From the NCBI GenBank assembly GCA_963576735.1, contig OY755178.1, positions 1,550,001 to 1,614,000 on the forward strand: 64,000 nucleotides of DNA, in the 5' to 3' direction. Below the pieces are notes generated by a model. The model had not been told where the DNA came from and did no database searches. It saw nothing but the letters and a program-made list of their open reading frames with translations. This DNA is from Bedellia somnulentella (Eukaryota; Arthropoda; Insecta; Lepidoptera; Bedelliidae). The translations under genes and the position numbers were made by a program. Shown here piece by piece: positions 31,547-44,250 of this stretch (position 1 is its first letter; every line of letters starts with the position of its first letter).

Positions 31547-31813
31547 ACATACATCCATATACTCACGACTATACATTTTTGAAGGGGCAGCCAGAGCTTC
31601 AGAATAAGATATTCCTCAGATATTGTAAATAAAGGATGTTGGCGATAGGTCTCCAACCGCATCACCCAAAAACCCTTAAAAAGTCGCAAGAGTTCTCAAA
31701 AATAGTTTACAATCGTTTCCCGACTCAACTTCCAAAAGTGTTTGACTGAATATTATAACTGAATTTATAGCTTTCCCTTCTAGAAATTTATAGCCGTGAG
31801 TATAAGCATGTAA
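31547..31813. repeat. two SINE-A pieces, head to head
   Basis: Minus piece about 31547-31690, then plus piece about 31690-31813, giving a tail-outward palindrome-like structure. Confidence 0.6.
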
Positions 31814-33304
31814 GTCAGAGCCGCAGGACTCATCTTATGATATACATACTTTATAATATTCAACACAACTTCTCATAAAGGATAGCTTCTTTTACTGACG
31901 TTAGTCCTGTAAAAGCAATTCGGTATGCAAAGTATTTTTTTGTTATGAGTTTTTTCGGTACAGAATAAAATAATAAAAGACTCATTTGAATATTTTTGTT
32001 CAAAACTTATTTAATTATAATTAGTTATGATTATCTAAAGTTTCTTAAATTTTTACAAAGAATGACGTCATCCATTGCAAGAATTATATAGGTTTTGGTT
32101 TGTATTAGAAATACACCTAGTGATCAGTAAGATCAGTACTTGTCAAATTAAAATGACTGATTTTTACCAATTGAGATATAGTTTCTGTAATCCGAGATGT
32201 CCTAAAAAAGTTTGATTTATCTTTACTCATAAATTCCTTTTCTAATCAAAATCGGTTGTAGCGCTATCAGCGAACTAAATAAATTATATCGGATTTACTA
32301 TCTCATTAAATATTAGTATTTATTTCACTTTTTTAAAATAGGATATTGAAACCGAAACACGAAACGGATCATTCGCAGAATAACATATAAGTGACTTTGA
32401 CATTTTATTTATTGAAGTGATTGAGAGTAAATGATTTGTTTTCTATAAAAACTGGAATGGTATGGAATGTAAAAGACTGATAGTATCCTGGTTAAAAAAA
32501 ATTGATTATAATAATACTGAATTACTCCTTCTCCCACAAAAATAACATGGGTTCTAATGGTTTTAGTTCATTGTTTTTTTGTTTTTTTTTCTATATTTGT
32601 AAGAGTAGATTTCTTCAAAATTGTTTTCTTTACTTTTTGTTTTATTTCTTAGCATAGTTTATTTTAAATTAAAAAGATTATTGTAAGCCAAGAGCATTTT
32701 TTAAGAAACATTTGTAAGCTGGCACTGATTTAATGCAGTGTTTGAAGCCTATAGCACAGACTTACGTCTATTATAGGCATCGATGTATAATGCATAACCC
32801 CTCAAGCCAACCATATGTCCAATTTCACAATGTATTTTTCATATATTGTATGTTAGCTGATTTGTATTAGGCTTAATTACTTAATAAACTTTACTTTACT
32901 TTGTTTTCTATAAAGGATGGATATTAAAGGATTCTCTGTGGCGTATACCCTTGAAAACATATTAGAGGTTAAACTATTTTACAGAGTTTTTAGTTTTGAT
33001 AAAATATCAATGATCTTACAGATATTTTATTTATTATTTTGAAAATAACGTTTAACAACATAAAATCTTGAAATGGTTTTTTAACCCGCAACACTTTTAG
33101 CAAACTTTGCATACCAAATTATTAACAAGACTATTACTTTATCTTTAACAGAACGCCCTTGTTCGATAATGTACTATTTTCTTAATTTAAATTCGTCCAA
33201 GTTGTAAACTGAGGTTGTATACAAAAAAAAAGTATACAAAAAAAGAATTACCTGTATAAAGAAAGTAAAATAAGTGTAACATATTTTGTAGATACACGGA
33301 AAAA
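31814..33304. other. no gene seen
   Basis: About 1.5 kb of AT-rich sequence with homopolymer runs (about 32570, 33225); no coding frame or repeat recognised. Confidence 0.4.
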
Positions 33305-33360
33305 TTATACACAGATCAAGTTAGCCCCAAACTAAGTAGAACTTGTATTATGGGATATTA
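33305..33360 (-). repeat. SINE-C tail fragment
   Basis: Inverse of the 'ataatacaagttttacttag' block of the copy at 28112. Confidence 0.5.
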
Positions 33361-34361
33361 ACTGATATCGTTCAAAGGCGTAGTGCGTATTAAGATATTT
33401 TTATAAGGGAGATTTTAAAGTATCGACAGTTCCAGCCAGCAACTTCTACGAAAATACACTTTGTTTACTAATAATACTATACATGATTTGGATCATTTAA
33501 AAATGTAGAGATACATGGTGTTTTCTTATAACGAGATATGCATGAATATATTAATAAGTATGGTATATTATCACGCGTCTATCTACAAGAAAGTCATCGC
33601 TCTTACCGCTTGATGTCATCCAACACAGCATTCCTGGCAGTCACGTGATCAATGAACACTTCACCATATCACTTTGTCATATGAATACACTTAACAAAAA
33701 ATAATTCCAGCGTTAAGAAAGAAGTTCTGCAAAATTTACCAAAAGTTTTTAAGTTAATATTTCAGAAGTCCAATTACTGTCATAATATCAAAACAAAAAC
33801 AACCAAACAAACAAACACACTCAGTCCACAAAAGAAAAAAACAAAGTCTTGTTCATCAATCACCAAAAAGTTTGCATCAAATTTAAAAAGTAACAATCAG
33901 CCAAACTGCACAAATTCAAATTTGGAATACTTTTCTTTCGCGCCACGTTTCATTCGCAATTGGCGCGTAAAACAATTAAGTGTTGTAGTCAGCAACGTGC
34001 TAACGTACTGAGTTGACCTAGAGAACTGATAGCTTTGCAGAGTTAGTAGTCGCCGGCGCACCACTCATTGCACTCGCTTTGCAAATTACCTTTTCACATT
34101 AATCGATTTGTTCCGATTGAAAAACGAAATTTCGCGGATGTCCACAGAAAGAAATGGTTTAAGTAAGCGTTTCGATTAAGTCTCTATTTTCTCTAGAAAC
34201 GGAAAAATTTGCTTGAGGCTAATAAGGTTGTACATTAAATATGTTTTGAGTATTCTTTTTATTGTTTTAGCTGTGAGAATACCTATAAATGTGTTATTGT
34301 TATTTAAAATTATGAATTTTTATAATGTTAATAGCTTTAGTAGCTATGTAAGAAAAAGCTT
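33361..34361. other. no gene seen
   Basis: AT-rich; a small SINE-B-like scrap near 33640-33690, and a GC-richer patch at 33950-34090 without coding sense. Confidence 0.4.
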
Positions 34362-34563
34362 TGTAGTTTCTTAAAACAGAACTACCCTATTTCTTTCCGT
34401 GGATGTTCGTAATAGGCGACTAAGGATATTGAGTTTTTTTTGGCGATACGTTTGGAGACCCATACAACCTATATTTTACAATCAAATCAAATCAAAAGGT
34501 GGTTCAGGGATTTGTTATTCTAAGGCTCTGGCTACCGCTTCTAGGTATTTTGGGCCATGAGGT
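34362..34563 (+). repeat. SINE-A, diverged
   Basis: Plus copy with internal deletions. Confidence 0.6.
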
Positions 34564-34596
34564 AATTTTAAAGTATTTTTGTAAAAAAACACCGCT

Positions 34597-34690
34597 TTGA
34601 ATGCAGGAGACTCTTTAGCTTCGTTCACATCCGTCAATACTTTCATACATACTCTTTTATTCTTTATACTTCGGACACCTGCCTTTTGTG
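34597..34690 (-). repeat. LINE-L 3' fragment
   Basis: Short minus piece. Confidence 0.5.
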
Positions 34691-34759
34691 GTGTGATATT
34701 AAATAGCCCATTAAATTTTACTTAGATGTTTATAACATTGTTGATTATCCGTAATGTTT

Positions 34760-35010
34760 GCTGAATAGTGTTGGCTTAAAATGACACTACCCCATTTCTT
34801 CTCGTTGGTGTACGTAAGAGGCGACTAAGGGTATTGGGGCCTTTTAAGGGTAATTAATTTTTGGGCGTTACGGTTGGAGACCCATCACCAACAAGCTTTA
34901 TTTTATCACTTTTTTCCTACTTTACTTCCAAAACTGGCTAAGGAATGTCTAATGCCTCAGTTCTGGCTACCCCTTTTAGGAATTTATAGCCTAACGTATC
35001 TGTATGTATG
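34760..35010 (+). repeat. SINE-A
   Basis: Near full-length plus copy. Confidence 0.75.
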
Positions 35011-35280
35011 ACTATCCATAAATTCTTATGTGTAGGAGTGGTTGTCAACCACAGTAAATAGCATCACATTTGTTCTACTTGTATTTGAGAACACATAACA
35101 TTGCAATTATAGTTTCTTCATCTGCCACACGTCGAGCACGTATTTGTGTGAAACATGCTTCGAAAAGTTTCATAACATTCGCTACGCAGCTTACTCGGGT
35201 TTTACTAAAAGTTTGTTTGTTTGTTATATCTGTTTATAACTGCAATGGAAAATATTATACAAATAGTTTACAATTTTGAA

Positions 35281-35530
35281 CATACATACATACATATACT
35301 CACGGGTATAAATCCCAAGAAATGGGTAGCCAGAGCTAAGGAACTAGAAATTCCTCAGCCACTTTTGGAAGGTGCGTGGGGAATAGATGGTGAAATAAAG
35401 GTTCTTGGTGATGGGTCTCCAACCGCATCGCCCAAAAATCCCTTAAAAGCCCCAGTACCGTTAGTCGCCTTTTACGTACACCCACCGGAAGAAATGGGGT
35501 AGTGCTATTCTAAGCCGACACTACACAGCA
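35281..35530 (-). repeat. SINE-A
   Basis: Full minus copy. Its hairpin differs on both arms (CCCA/TGGG), a compensatory change. Confidence 0.85.
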
Positions 35531-35608
35531 ATAGTTTCTAATTTTGAAATTATTTTTTAATCCTTATTTATAACCTTTTTCAATTTCAATCATCTTTTTA
35601 AATAGGTA

Positions 35609-36010
35609 GGGAATAACTATTTCTTAAGCTCTGGCTACACCTTTTTTGGGATGTATAGTAAGACTTTGATTATTCATCAAGTAATGATGGGCCAGATAGC
35701 GGACGTGAAGAGACCTGTTGGGCGCCCTACACTAAGATTCAAAGACTCCTGTAAGCGAGATATAAGTAGCTTCGGAATACAAACCGATGGCTGGGAGAAA
35801 CGCGCCGAAATGAGATCCGAATGGCGTCGTGACATCAAAGTCGGAACTGTCAAACATGAAGAAGACTGGCTGGAGAATCTAAAGCAAAAAAGACTTCGTC
35901 GTGATCTCCCACCTCCTGCAGAATCTCGTTTTGTGTGCGACAGATGTGGCAAGAAATGCCGCGCAGCCATAGGGCTCTACAGCCACCAACGGCGGTGCGG
36001 CAACCCGTAA
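35609..36010 (+). pseudogene. LINE ORF2 C-terminus with C2H2 finger (third LINE family)
   Basis: After a short SINE-A-like scrap (35609-35655), an open frame of about 119 residues holds the retrotransposon tail GRPTLRFKDSCKRD, then W..R....WR, ending in one zinc finger CDRCGKKCRAAIGLYSHQRRC-like (C-x2-C, H-x4-C). Such a finger at the end of the RT polyprotein is known in several LINE clades. The RT domain itself is absent, so this is a 5'-truncated copy. Confidence 0.75.
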
Positions 36011-36856
36011 CCCATGAGCGCTGCAACAACCACCAGCAACAGATGCTGTGGCCAATGATGATGAGTATGACTTTGAGTATGTTTGTATACAAGTTAATAT
36101 TTATTTATTTATTTTGGACAAACAACAGACACAGACTAAATACATTATTTCTAATTAAATAACATGGTGAAATCAGTCTGTATCCAGAACTGTTCATCAC
36201 AGAATATTTACATTTCTATTATTATTCTATTTATCTTATCATTATAAACATATTTAAAAAACTAATAAATTTTAATAGTTATTTTGTAGATGTTAATGTC
36301 GTTAGGCCCAGTAGTATGAGGAGTATTCATGAGTGACAGCTACTGTATTCCAATCTAAGCAATTTCTCGGGCCTGAGACCAGCTTACTCAATTCCACTAC
36401 TCGCTGTAAATGCGCCGAGACATGAGCATGGGTCGACAAGTCCCAATAAGTCCCCGTATATAATTAAAATATAATAAATAAATTCAATTCTATGCGACCA
36501 TAAGTTTCTGTCTTAAGTATCAAAATGCAAACAGTATTATATGACATTGGTTGCGGTAATTCCGGGGGTAGGTCCTCGGTGACCTCCAGGAGGTAAACAC
36601 TCGGACGCCAAGCTTGCGAAGTGGGTCATTTTTCTAAACGCGTCAAAGATAAGTTGCTAGTAGCGTAGAGACTTTGCAATTTTTTTGGGTGTTACTCATC
36701 TGTTTTTATGTTTGTAAACCTAGTTCTTAGCAGTTTTTTTTGCAGCGGCAAATAAATGTGTTTTCTAACAACGTTACAAACTTGGTGATTATACAAACCA
36801 AAAATTTCCAAAGCGACATACCTAAAAAATTCTTTACGAATATTTTTTCTAAAATA
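36011..36856. other. no gene seen
   Basis: Possible 3' tail of the preceding LINE at first; a GC-richer patch at 36540-36650 is unassigned. Confidence 0.4.
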
Positions 36857-36918
36857 AACGTTACGCCGTTTATCCCCGAAGGGGTTGGCAGAGGTACCAA
36901 TACTTCTGAACTCAAATT
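36857..36918 (-). repeat. SINE-B 3' end only
   Basis: About 60-bp truncated copy with the CCCCGAAGGGG hairpin. Confidence 0.65.
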
Positions 36919-36960
36919 TCTAAAATTTAACATATAAATTCATACACATAAATATACATT

Positions 36961-37150
36961 TGCTGTGTAGTGTCGGCTTAGAATAGCACAACCCCATTTT
37001 TTTCCGGCGGGTGTACATAAGAGGCGACTAACGGTATTGGGGCTTTTGAAGGATTTTTGGGCGATGCGGTTGGAGACCTATCACTAAAAAAATACTCACG
37101 GCAATAAATCTTTAATCGAATCAAAACATTCTTCAGCCACTTTTGGAAGT
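36961..37150. repeat. SINE-A pieces
   Basis: Plus 5' half 36961-37083, then a minus scrap to 37150. Confidence 0.7.
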
Positions 37151-37668
37151 TACATACATACATACATACATATACTCACGGCTATGAATCCCTTGAAGGG
37201 GTAGCCAGATCTAGGGAATCAGAAATTCCTAACCCACTTTTGGAAGTTACGTGGGGAAAAGATGGTGGAATAAAGGTTGTTGGCGATGGGTCTCCAACCG
37301 CATCACCCTGTGGAGGAAAAGGGAAGATCTTCCGCCAGGCGGTGGTATGCCTGGGGACCGCGGTCCAACTGTATTAAGTTGGAACTTGTATATATAGTAA
37401 ATGATTTAGAAACTTCGATTGCGCGATGTACGATTTGTATGGCGAGTCTTGATGACGCGTGTGACGTATATTACTTGGGTTCGTGTTGCTGTGGAATGTG
37501 ATTCATCTTGCACTGTCAGCGTTTCTATGTAGTGCGCGTCATTGTGTACTGACAGCGCGTCGCTACAACCCAAAAATCCCTTAAAAGCCCCAATACCGTT
37601 AGTCGCCTCTTACCTACACTCACCGGAAGAAATGGGGTAGTGTTATTCTAAGCCGACACTACACAGCA
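37151..37668 (-). repeat. SINE-A interrupted by a solo LTR
   Basis: SINE parts 37151-37308 and 37568-37668. Confidence 0.8.
37309..37567 (-). mobile_element. solo LTR of the TRIM family
   Basis: 259 bp, TGTGGAGGAA...CGCTACA, same LTR as the element at 44365. Target duplication ACCC on both sides. Left by recombination between two LTRs of one element. Confidence 0.9.
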
Positions 37669-37671
37669 AGT

Positions 37672-37854
37672 ACCCACTACTTTTTGAAGTTAATTGGGAA
37701 AAATATTGTAATATAAATGATTTTGGTGATGAGTCTTCAACCGCTACATCCAAAATCACTGAAAAAGCCCCAATGCCCAAGTTGCCTACAACGATCACCA
37801 ATGGATAGAAATGGGTTAGGTCTATTCTAAGCCGACACTACGCGGCAGAAAATT
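37672..37854 (-). repeat. SINE-A (subtype 3), tail missing
   Basis: Diverged minus copy. Confidence 0.65.
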
Positions 37855-37925
37855 TAACTAAACTATAATTATTTTTCATGATGGGTGAATAGAAAATAAG
37901 AAGAGGCGTCTTTTATTTTAAAGCT

Positions 37926-37960
37926 CTTTTTCATCTCAAAAAACTTTTGAGATGAAAAAG
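37926..37960. repeat. perfect 16-bp hairpin, 3-nt loop
   Basis: CTTTTTCATCTCAAAA / TTTTGAGATGAAAAAG with loop AAC. Confidence 0.8.
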
Positions 37961-38061
37961 TGGATAAAAAAGTATAAGTAGGTTAGGTAGTTAGACTTTT
38001 GGTGGTACTCTGATTAACAGATTTTACACTTTTTCAGATAAATATAATAAAAAATCAACAA

Positions 38062-38262
38062 ACATACATATTCTCACGCCGTTAGCTCCCATTGGGGTAG
38101 GCAGAGACTATCGATCGCCACTTTGTACGATCCTGGCAAAACTCTCTAGCTTCATTCACATCCATCAATCTTTTCATACATGCTCTTTTATTCTTCGTAC
38201 TACGGACACCTGCCTTTTTGAGTACATTTTCTATTTGATCCAAATGTGTCCTCCAAGGTCGT
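38062..38262 (-). repeat. LINE-L 3' fragment
   Basis: Minus piece from the TATG tail to the RGRPRR region. Confidence 0.7.
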
Positions 38263-38652
38263 CAAAATAAAAATAAAACAACTTCAATAAAATAACTTAA
38301 ATCCAGCAGACCTGGGATCTTAGTCTATAATTACGTCGTAATATCATTTATACTTCAGGATTGAAACTCTCAAATAAACATAATATTAATCAGTTCGTTA
38401 CAGAAAGGAAACAACAAAATTGGTCCGAAAGACTCTAATTAATTGATACTTATAACAACCATTTAGTACCAATTATAGTGATAAATTGTTTCTCAGAATC
38501 ATTCATTACGGTTATATAGCAGTTACTTGGTTTTTAGGGTTCCGCTGTCGATATCTTAAATATCACTTAGTTACGCTTTCTGTCATGAACACCTTAGTAA
38601 CATTTAAAATTTCAGAGAAATGTTAGTGATGAGCTTACGAACATATTAGATG
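38263..38652. other. no gene seen
   Basis: AT-rich, nothing recognised. Confidence 0.4.
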
Positions 38653-38880
38653 ACGTCCGTGGCCTAGTGGATGGGTGACTAGCTTCTCGGTCTGGAGGTG
38701 CGGGTTCGATGCCCGCTGAAAGCAAAATTTATGTGATAAGCATAAATGATTGTTTCTTAGTCTTGGATGGTATTTATATGTGTAATATAATATTAAATAT
38801 ATCGTTGATTATATCTTCTTCTTATCTTCTTAAAATACAAGTTCTCAGGTTGCGGCTAACTTGATCTATGTATTTAGTGG
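38653..38880 (+). repeat. SINE-C (tRNA-derived)
   Basis: Head CCGTGGCCTAGTGGATGGGT, box B GGTTCGATGCCCGCT, body as at 28112. Confidence 0.7.
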
Positions 38881-39000
38881 ACTGGTAAGTTGGCCTCGGG
38901 AAAAAATGGTTTAGAGCTATTTGAATTCAAAACTAAGCTACGATCATACTAATGGCATATAAAATTTTAATGAGTCGTTTTCTTTCTAGATTATTTAATG

Positions 39001-39300
39001 ACGACCGTGATAGGTTCAAATCCCGGGTCGGGCCTACACCAATTTGTCTTTTCTTAAGTCATATGTGTGGTTAATTTGTCATAATTTTTAACGGTGAGGG
39101 ATAACATCGTGAGGAAACCCACATGACTGAGTCGTACTTAGTGATGTGACAATGTATTTGTACAAAACGGCTATAGGCCTTCCCACTATCACGTGAGTAC
39201 ACTGTCCAAGCAAAACGTGGGTACTTTGAATATCAGGTGAAAAATGTCACCTGATGTCCAGAAGTATTAGTACCTGTGCCAACCCCTTCGAGGATATTTT
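39001..39300 (+). repeat. SINE-B, head partly missing
   Basis: Starts at box B (GGTTCAAATCCCGGG) and runs to the 3' hairpin. Confidence 0.75.
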
Positions 39301-39385
39301 TATATTTATTTTATGTTTATTTATTTATTTCAGACGTTACAACATGCATTTATATACGGCGTGAGCTTTTGAGTTTGATGATTTA

Positions 39386-39594
39386 CATACATACATACAT
39401 ACATACATATACTCACGGCTATAAATCCCTTGAAGGGGTAGCCAGAAAGGATGGTAAATAAAGGTTGTTGGTGATGGGTCTCCAACCGCATCGCCCAAAA
39501 ATCTCTTTAAAGCCCCAATACCGTTAGTCGCCTCTTACGTACACCCACCGGAAGAAATGGGGTAGTGCTATTTTAAGCCGACACTACACAGCAC
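39386..39594 (-). repeat. SINE-A with 11-bp target duplication
   Basis: TTGATGATTTA at 39375-39385 and 39595-39605; internal deletion in the body. Confidence 0.85.
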
Positions 39595-39873
39595 TTGATG
39601 ATTTAATTGACTTTTTTGTTATACTTATTTTTTCACGGAGCCCTCTGCTTATAAATATAGGTATTTACTCCCATACATTTTATTACAACTTCAACACGGG
39701 TATGTTTCTGTAGTAATTTATGTCATTCTATTATATAGCACTGATGATTACTGGACAGAAGCAGTATTTATATTCATGATTTATGGTTTTATACTATCGA
39801 TATGGCTTGGTTATTCATAGAATTGCCAATTCTCATGTAAAGCCCTCTTAAGTAAATTTTCAATTGTATATTA

Positions 39874-40118
39874 CATACATACATATACTCACGGCTATAA
39901 ATCCCTTAACGGGGTAGCCAGAGATTTGGAATGATGAATTCCTCAGCCACTTTTGTAAGTTGATAGGGGAAAAGATGATAATATTAAATGTTTTTGGTGA
40001 CGGGTCTCCAACCACATCGCCCAATCATCACTTAAAATGCCCCTACACCCTTGGTCGCCTCTTACAATCACCCACGGGTAAAAATGGGGTTGTGTTATTC
40101 TAAGCCGACACTACACGG
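39874..40118 (-). repeat. SINE-A (subtype 3) with 13-bp target duplication
   Basis: CAATTGTATATTA / CAATTGTAAATTA (39861-39873, 40119-40131), one mismatch. Confidence 0.85.
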
Positions 40119-40131
40119 CAATTGTAAATTA

Positions 40132-40409
40132 TAAGTCCCTTTATTACTTTTAGTTTCCTAGTTTTTAATTAAATGTTAAATATTAGCAAACTTTGTTATG
40201 CAACTGAACATTATAGTCATAGATATTAAATTTTTGTTGCGATTCAGGCAAAGCCTAGTGTAGCGAACTCGTATAAAATTGATCCAGTTTTAATCAATTC
40301 TGTTAAAAAATCATTTTGTTTAAAAATCGAAGGGCTAATGCTATGGCACAGATTGAAAGGTTGTTATAATCAGGGATGTATATGTATTTTCAATACTGCC
40401 TCAATGTTC
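40132..40409. other. no gene seen
   Basis: AT-rich; nothing recognised. Confidence 0.4.
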
Positions 40410-40500
40410 TACCTTCGTAGCTCAGTGGAAAAGCCAGCGTTTATGCAGAGTTTTATACGTTATTTTGGTTCGAATCTGGAGGCGTGCTTACACCAATGTT
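40410..40500 (+). repeat. tRNA-derived SINE head
   Basis: Box A CGTAGCTCAGTGG and box B GGTTCGAATCTGG, spaced too far apart for a real tRNA. Confidence 0.55.
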
Positions 40501-40551
40501 TCTTTTTTTACTCTAGCATAATATATTATAAGTTAGTTCTCATTTATTTTT

Positions 40552-40722
40552 TCCTTTCACGCAGTATATCCCCGAAGGGGTTGGTAGAGGCGAAGACTAA
40601 TACTTCTGAACAACACGTGACATTGTCACCTGGTATTCAGAGTACCCACGTTTTGCATGGACAGTGTACTCATATGATAGGGGTCAGGCTTTTTGCCGTT
40701 TGGTACGAATACACTATCAAAT
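40552..40722 (-). repeat. SINE-B, 5'-truncated
   Basis: Minus 3' half. Confidence 0.75.
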
Positions 40723-40739
40723 TTTTAATTCTTTTATAT

Positions 40740-43320
40740 GTAGCCTGTACTATCGTGTCCCTCTGCTTGGCAAAGGCCTCCCTCTGTTAAGTCCACACTT
40801 CCCGGTTCTGTGCCACCTCCGGCCACCCCGGCAATAACTTGTCGAGATGATCTCGCCATCTCCGCCGCGTCCTGCCCCTATGCCGGTAACCGTCTTGTGG
40901 CACCCAGTCAGTGGCGATCTTCGCCCATCCGTCTGGGTACATACGACTAATGTGGCCGGCCCAGTTTCACTTAAGCTTGGCGGTTTGTGTACCCACATCA
41001 GCGATGCCAGTTAAGGAGCGCAATGTGGTGTTCCTGACGCGGTCAGTCCTACGAACACTGAGAATGTTGCGCTCCATTGCTCGTTGGCAAACCTTAAGTT
41101 TGGACTACTGAAGTTCTGTCAGTGACCAGGTCTGAGCGCCGTAGGTTGGGATAGGCAGGATGCACATGTCAATGAGTTTGCGCTTGAGTGTGCGTTGAGT
41201 TCGAAATCCGTCTTTCGACTTTTTATCCTGCCTGTTTTCGAAGGAAGCTATCTGGCCCAGGTAAATGTACTCATCAAGCTACAGCTGATGTTGTACGCAT
41301 CTGACCTAGGTAGACGTACTCCGGCACAACTTTGAGCTCTGCTCCCTCGACAAGAACTGGTCTTGGCTGAACAAGACGATTGAACATGATTTTCGTCTTG
41401 TCCAAGTTCATGCCAAGCCCCACTCGCCGAGAGGCTGAGTTTAGGCTACTAAGCATCCCGCCGAGATTCTCCAGCGTTTCTGCCATAACGACTATGTCGT
41501 CCGCAAACCTGAGGTGTGAGATGTACTCGCCGTTGACACATATACCTTTTCCGTTCCAGTTCATCATCTTGAAGACGTCCTCCAACGCATTCGTGAACAG
41601 TTTCGGGGATATGACATCCCCCTGTCTCACCCCTCGCTGCAGTTGGATGGGTTCCGTCTTTTGATCCTGTACTTGGACGGTCATGGTCGCAGCATTGTAC
41701 AGGTGTCTCAACACCTCAATGTCCTGCAATTTGGGTGAGGAGGAACATTTTAATATTTAATTAAAATAACAAATTGCATTTTTATATGTTTATACTTGTA
41801 GTCTTTTATTTTGAATATTGTTGACAAAGTGACAGATTGTTTTATTGACAATATAGATCAAAGATAAATAGGTAAATATTAGCAGACAAATGTATTATAA
41901 AAACCATAAATCAACACCTCCCCGTAATATTTAACCTATAAAAATAAAATATTAAAATTATAGAAACAAATTTATACACTTGCCGAAAAAACTTACTGTA
42001 CACGGCTGTACACGATACACAAGAGGAATTTCATGTACTATTTTGAGACGGAATGATAGGAGTTATTGCGCCTTAGGGTTGGAGAGCTTTATCTGAGTAT
42101 ATGGTGATTGGGTGATTGGCAAAAGTTCTTTAAGGTAGATTGCTTCTTTACACGCCTCACCAAATATGCCATTATATTCCTTTTCTGTTGTGGAAAGAGT
42201 GACAGTACACTATTTACGTGCTTCCCACGAAATGGCTGTATCGCTCATCACGCGCAAAAACTCATGTCCCGTGTAGGATTTTCGGTCTATAACATTGCTT
42301 CCATAATCAGCATCAGTATATCCTACCAGGTAGTAGTATTCCTTTTTGTAATTTAGCTTTAGGTCTTGTGATCCCTTTAAATACTGCTGCACACGCTTGG
42401 TGGCTTTCCAATGTTCCTCCCCGTAATGTGCGTTGTACTAACTTAGGTAGGAAACTGCGAATGAAATGTCAGGTCGAGTTCCTATGACAATGTACATTAA
42501 TGAGCCGATAAGCTATTAGTAAGGTCCATCAGATGTCTTCTTGAGCATTTTGAGTGTTCCTTGAGCTTTGACAAATGTCTTTCGCGGTCTTCTCTTTAAT
42601 AATAAGAGGATAAATTAGAATACATACCGCAAGAACAATTTTTCTTTCGCTTGAAAATCTCTTGTTTTGACAAAAGTCTTTAGCGGTCTTCTCTTTAATA
42701 ATAAGAGGATACATTAAAATACATACCGCAAGGACAATTTTTCTTTCGCTTGAAAATCTCTTTTCATGAAGTTCGGAGTATCCATGGAAGGAGAGTTTGT
42801 GACATAATCACAGAGGTCAGCTTCATGCAAAACCATTTCCATGGCATAACTTCACGTTGAATGATTGGTACCGTCGAGCTTCTTGAAGTAGCTGGACGAA
42901 GATGAGGGAATTGACTCATCCCGAGACGGTTCCATATTTTTGAGAAAACGAAAGAAGATTCGAAAGAATAAAAATAAATTAATAGGCAAGGAAGATTAAA
43001 ACTGAAGGCCCATAACCTCCTGCAATTTGCAGTTTGGATGAATATTTTAATATTTAATTAAAATAACAAATTGCATTTTTATATGTTTATACTTGTAGTC
43101 TTTTATTTCGAATATTGTTGACAAAGTGACAGATTGTTTTATTGACAATATAGATCAAAGATAAATAGGTAAATATTAGCAGACAAATGTATTATAAAAA
43201 CCATAAATCAACACAATGTAGCGCCAGTCGATCCGGCAACGCTGTAAGCATTGTAGAACAGCCCAGGTTTCGATGGAGTCGAAGGCTTTTTCATAGTCCA
43301 CGAATGCTAGACACAGCGGC
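40740..43320 (-). mobile_element. RTE-like LINE, broken, carrying a copia-type insertion
   Basis: Minus-strand RT pieces in order: FVDYEKAFDS (43219-43320), then after the insertion LRHLYNAATMTVQ, RQGDVISPKLF, the catalytic LRFADD box and DKTKIM (41721-41274), then TDRVRN, WAGHISRM and RGRTRRRW to about 40740. It has a partial duplication around the YLGQ motif (near 41274-41310), a frameshift, and stops (for example near 41108). The 5' part is missing at 43320. Inactive. Confidence 0.85.
41722..43213 (-). mobile_element. Ty1/copia-type LTR element, internally deleted
   Basis: LTRs 41722-41916 (195 bp) and 43018-43213 (196 bp), similar; 5-bp target duplication CAATG (41717-41721, 43214-43218) inside the RT gene of the host LINE. 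The primer site GGTTATGGGC next to the 5' LTR is of the copia type. Coding remains: the gag start (KKLDGTNHST, then a stop where Trp is expected, then AMEMVL) and RNase H (GYTDADYG...DRKSYTG, AISWEARK) at 42210-42392. Most of pol is deleted. An approximately 95-bp internal tandem duplication covers 42570-42764. LTR ends are TG...GA rather than TG...CA. Confidence 0.85.
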
Positions 43321-43774
43321 TAGAAGAAGTAGAAATTTACAACGTTTTAATTATAATTTATAATAAATCGTGCGTATAGGTCTTAATTATTCTTTGTCAA
43401 ACGGTCGTCTTAGTGTCATATTTCACGACGGTTCAGAGAAAATATATTTATCTCTTTTTAGCGCTTGCTTTAAGATGTGCTATCTCGTCTTAATTTCAAA
43501 TGTATTTCTTGGTGTGTTTTTCGGATATATTTCGAGAGGTGTGCGTTCATCTGCCGCAATCGGTGCCACTCGTAAGCGTCGGTTTCCTCGTAAATGACCT
43601 ATCTAACGTTTTTTAATCTATGTTCTACACCTTTTATGTTACAACTTTTCTAACATATCTGTATGTACTACTGTTTTTTGTAGCTTCTATGGATGTCTGT
43701 TATTGGCTTTTTTCTTTGTATTCATCTAATTGTAACTTTTATGTTTATGTGCTGTTGATGTCTCTAATAAAATA
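43321..43774. other. unassigned, short open frame
   Basis: A 75-residue open frame at 43370-43597 has no recognisable domain. The end (TTTTTTGTAGCTTC...AATAAAATAAAAT) could be a LINE 3' end. Not called a gene. Confidence 0.35.
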
Positions 43775-43968
43775 AAATATCACATGACTAAGTTAAACTT
43801 AGCGGTATGGGGTTTCCTCATAATTTCGCTCGCTTTTAGAAACCATGATAATTAACCACACATATGACTTTAGAAAAGGCAAATTTGTGTAAGCCCGACC
43901 CGGGATTTGAAACCTCATTGTCTGCACGATAAGCGGTGTTCTACGCACTAAGCTATCACGGTTGCAAT
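43775..43968 (-). repeat. SINE-B, 5' half with tRNA head
   Basis: Sense head GATAGCTTAGTGCGTAGAAC and box B GGTTTCAAATCCCGGG. Confidence 0.7.
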
Positions 43969-44250
43969 AATGTAAGATAATCTGATAGATGTAGTACAAC
44001 TATCAATATTTGTTAAGTATGTAGGGTAATGCAAATGCAATGTTGTAAGAAGATATTAAGCACACTCTGGCGAGCTCAAATTCTCGGTCAGCGGGTTGAC
44101 GATGTGTCCTGCTTATTATAACGGTAATTATATCATACTTTACCTCTAAGTTATCATGTGTATTAAAAGTTTTTATTAGCTGTGTAGTGTCGCTTGCGAA
44201 TATAGTACGAACCTATCCGTGGGTGTTGCGTTTAAGAGTTTTTAAACTAT

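Noticed and set aside
43370..43597. A 75-residue hypothetical protein
   Set aside because: No domain, no splice partner, lies between repeats; not called.
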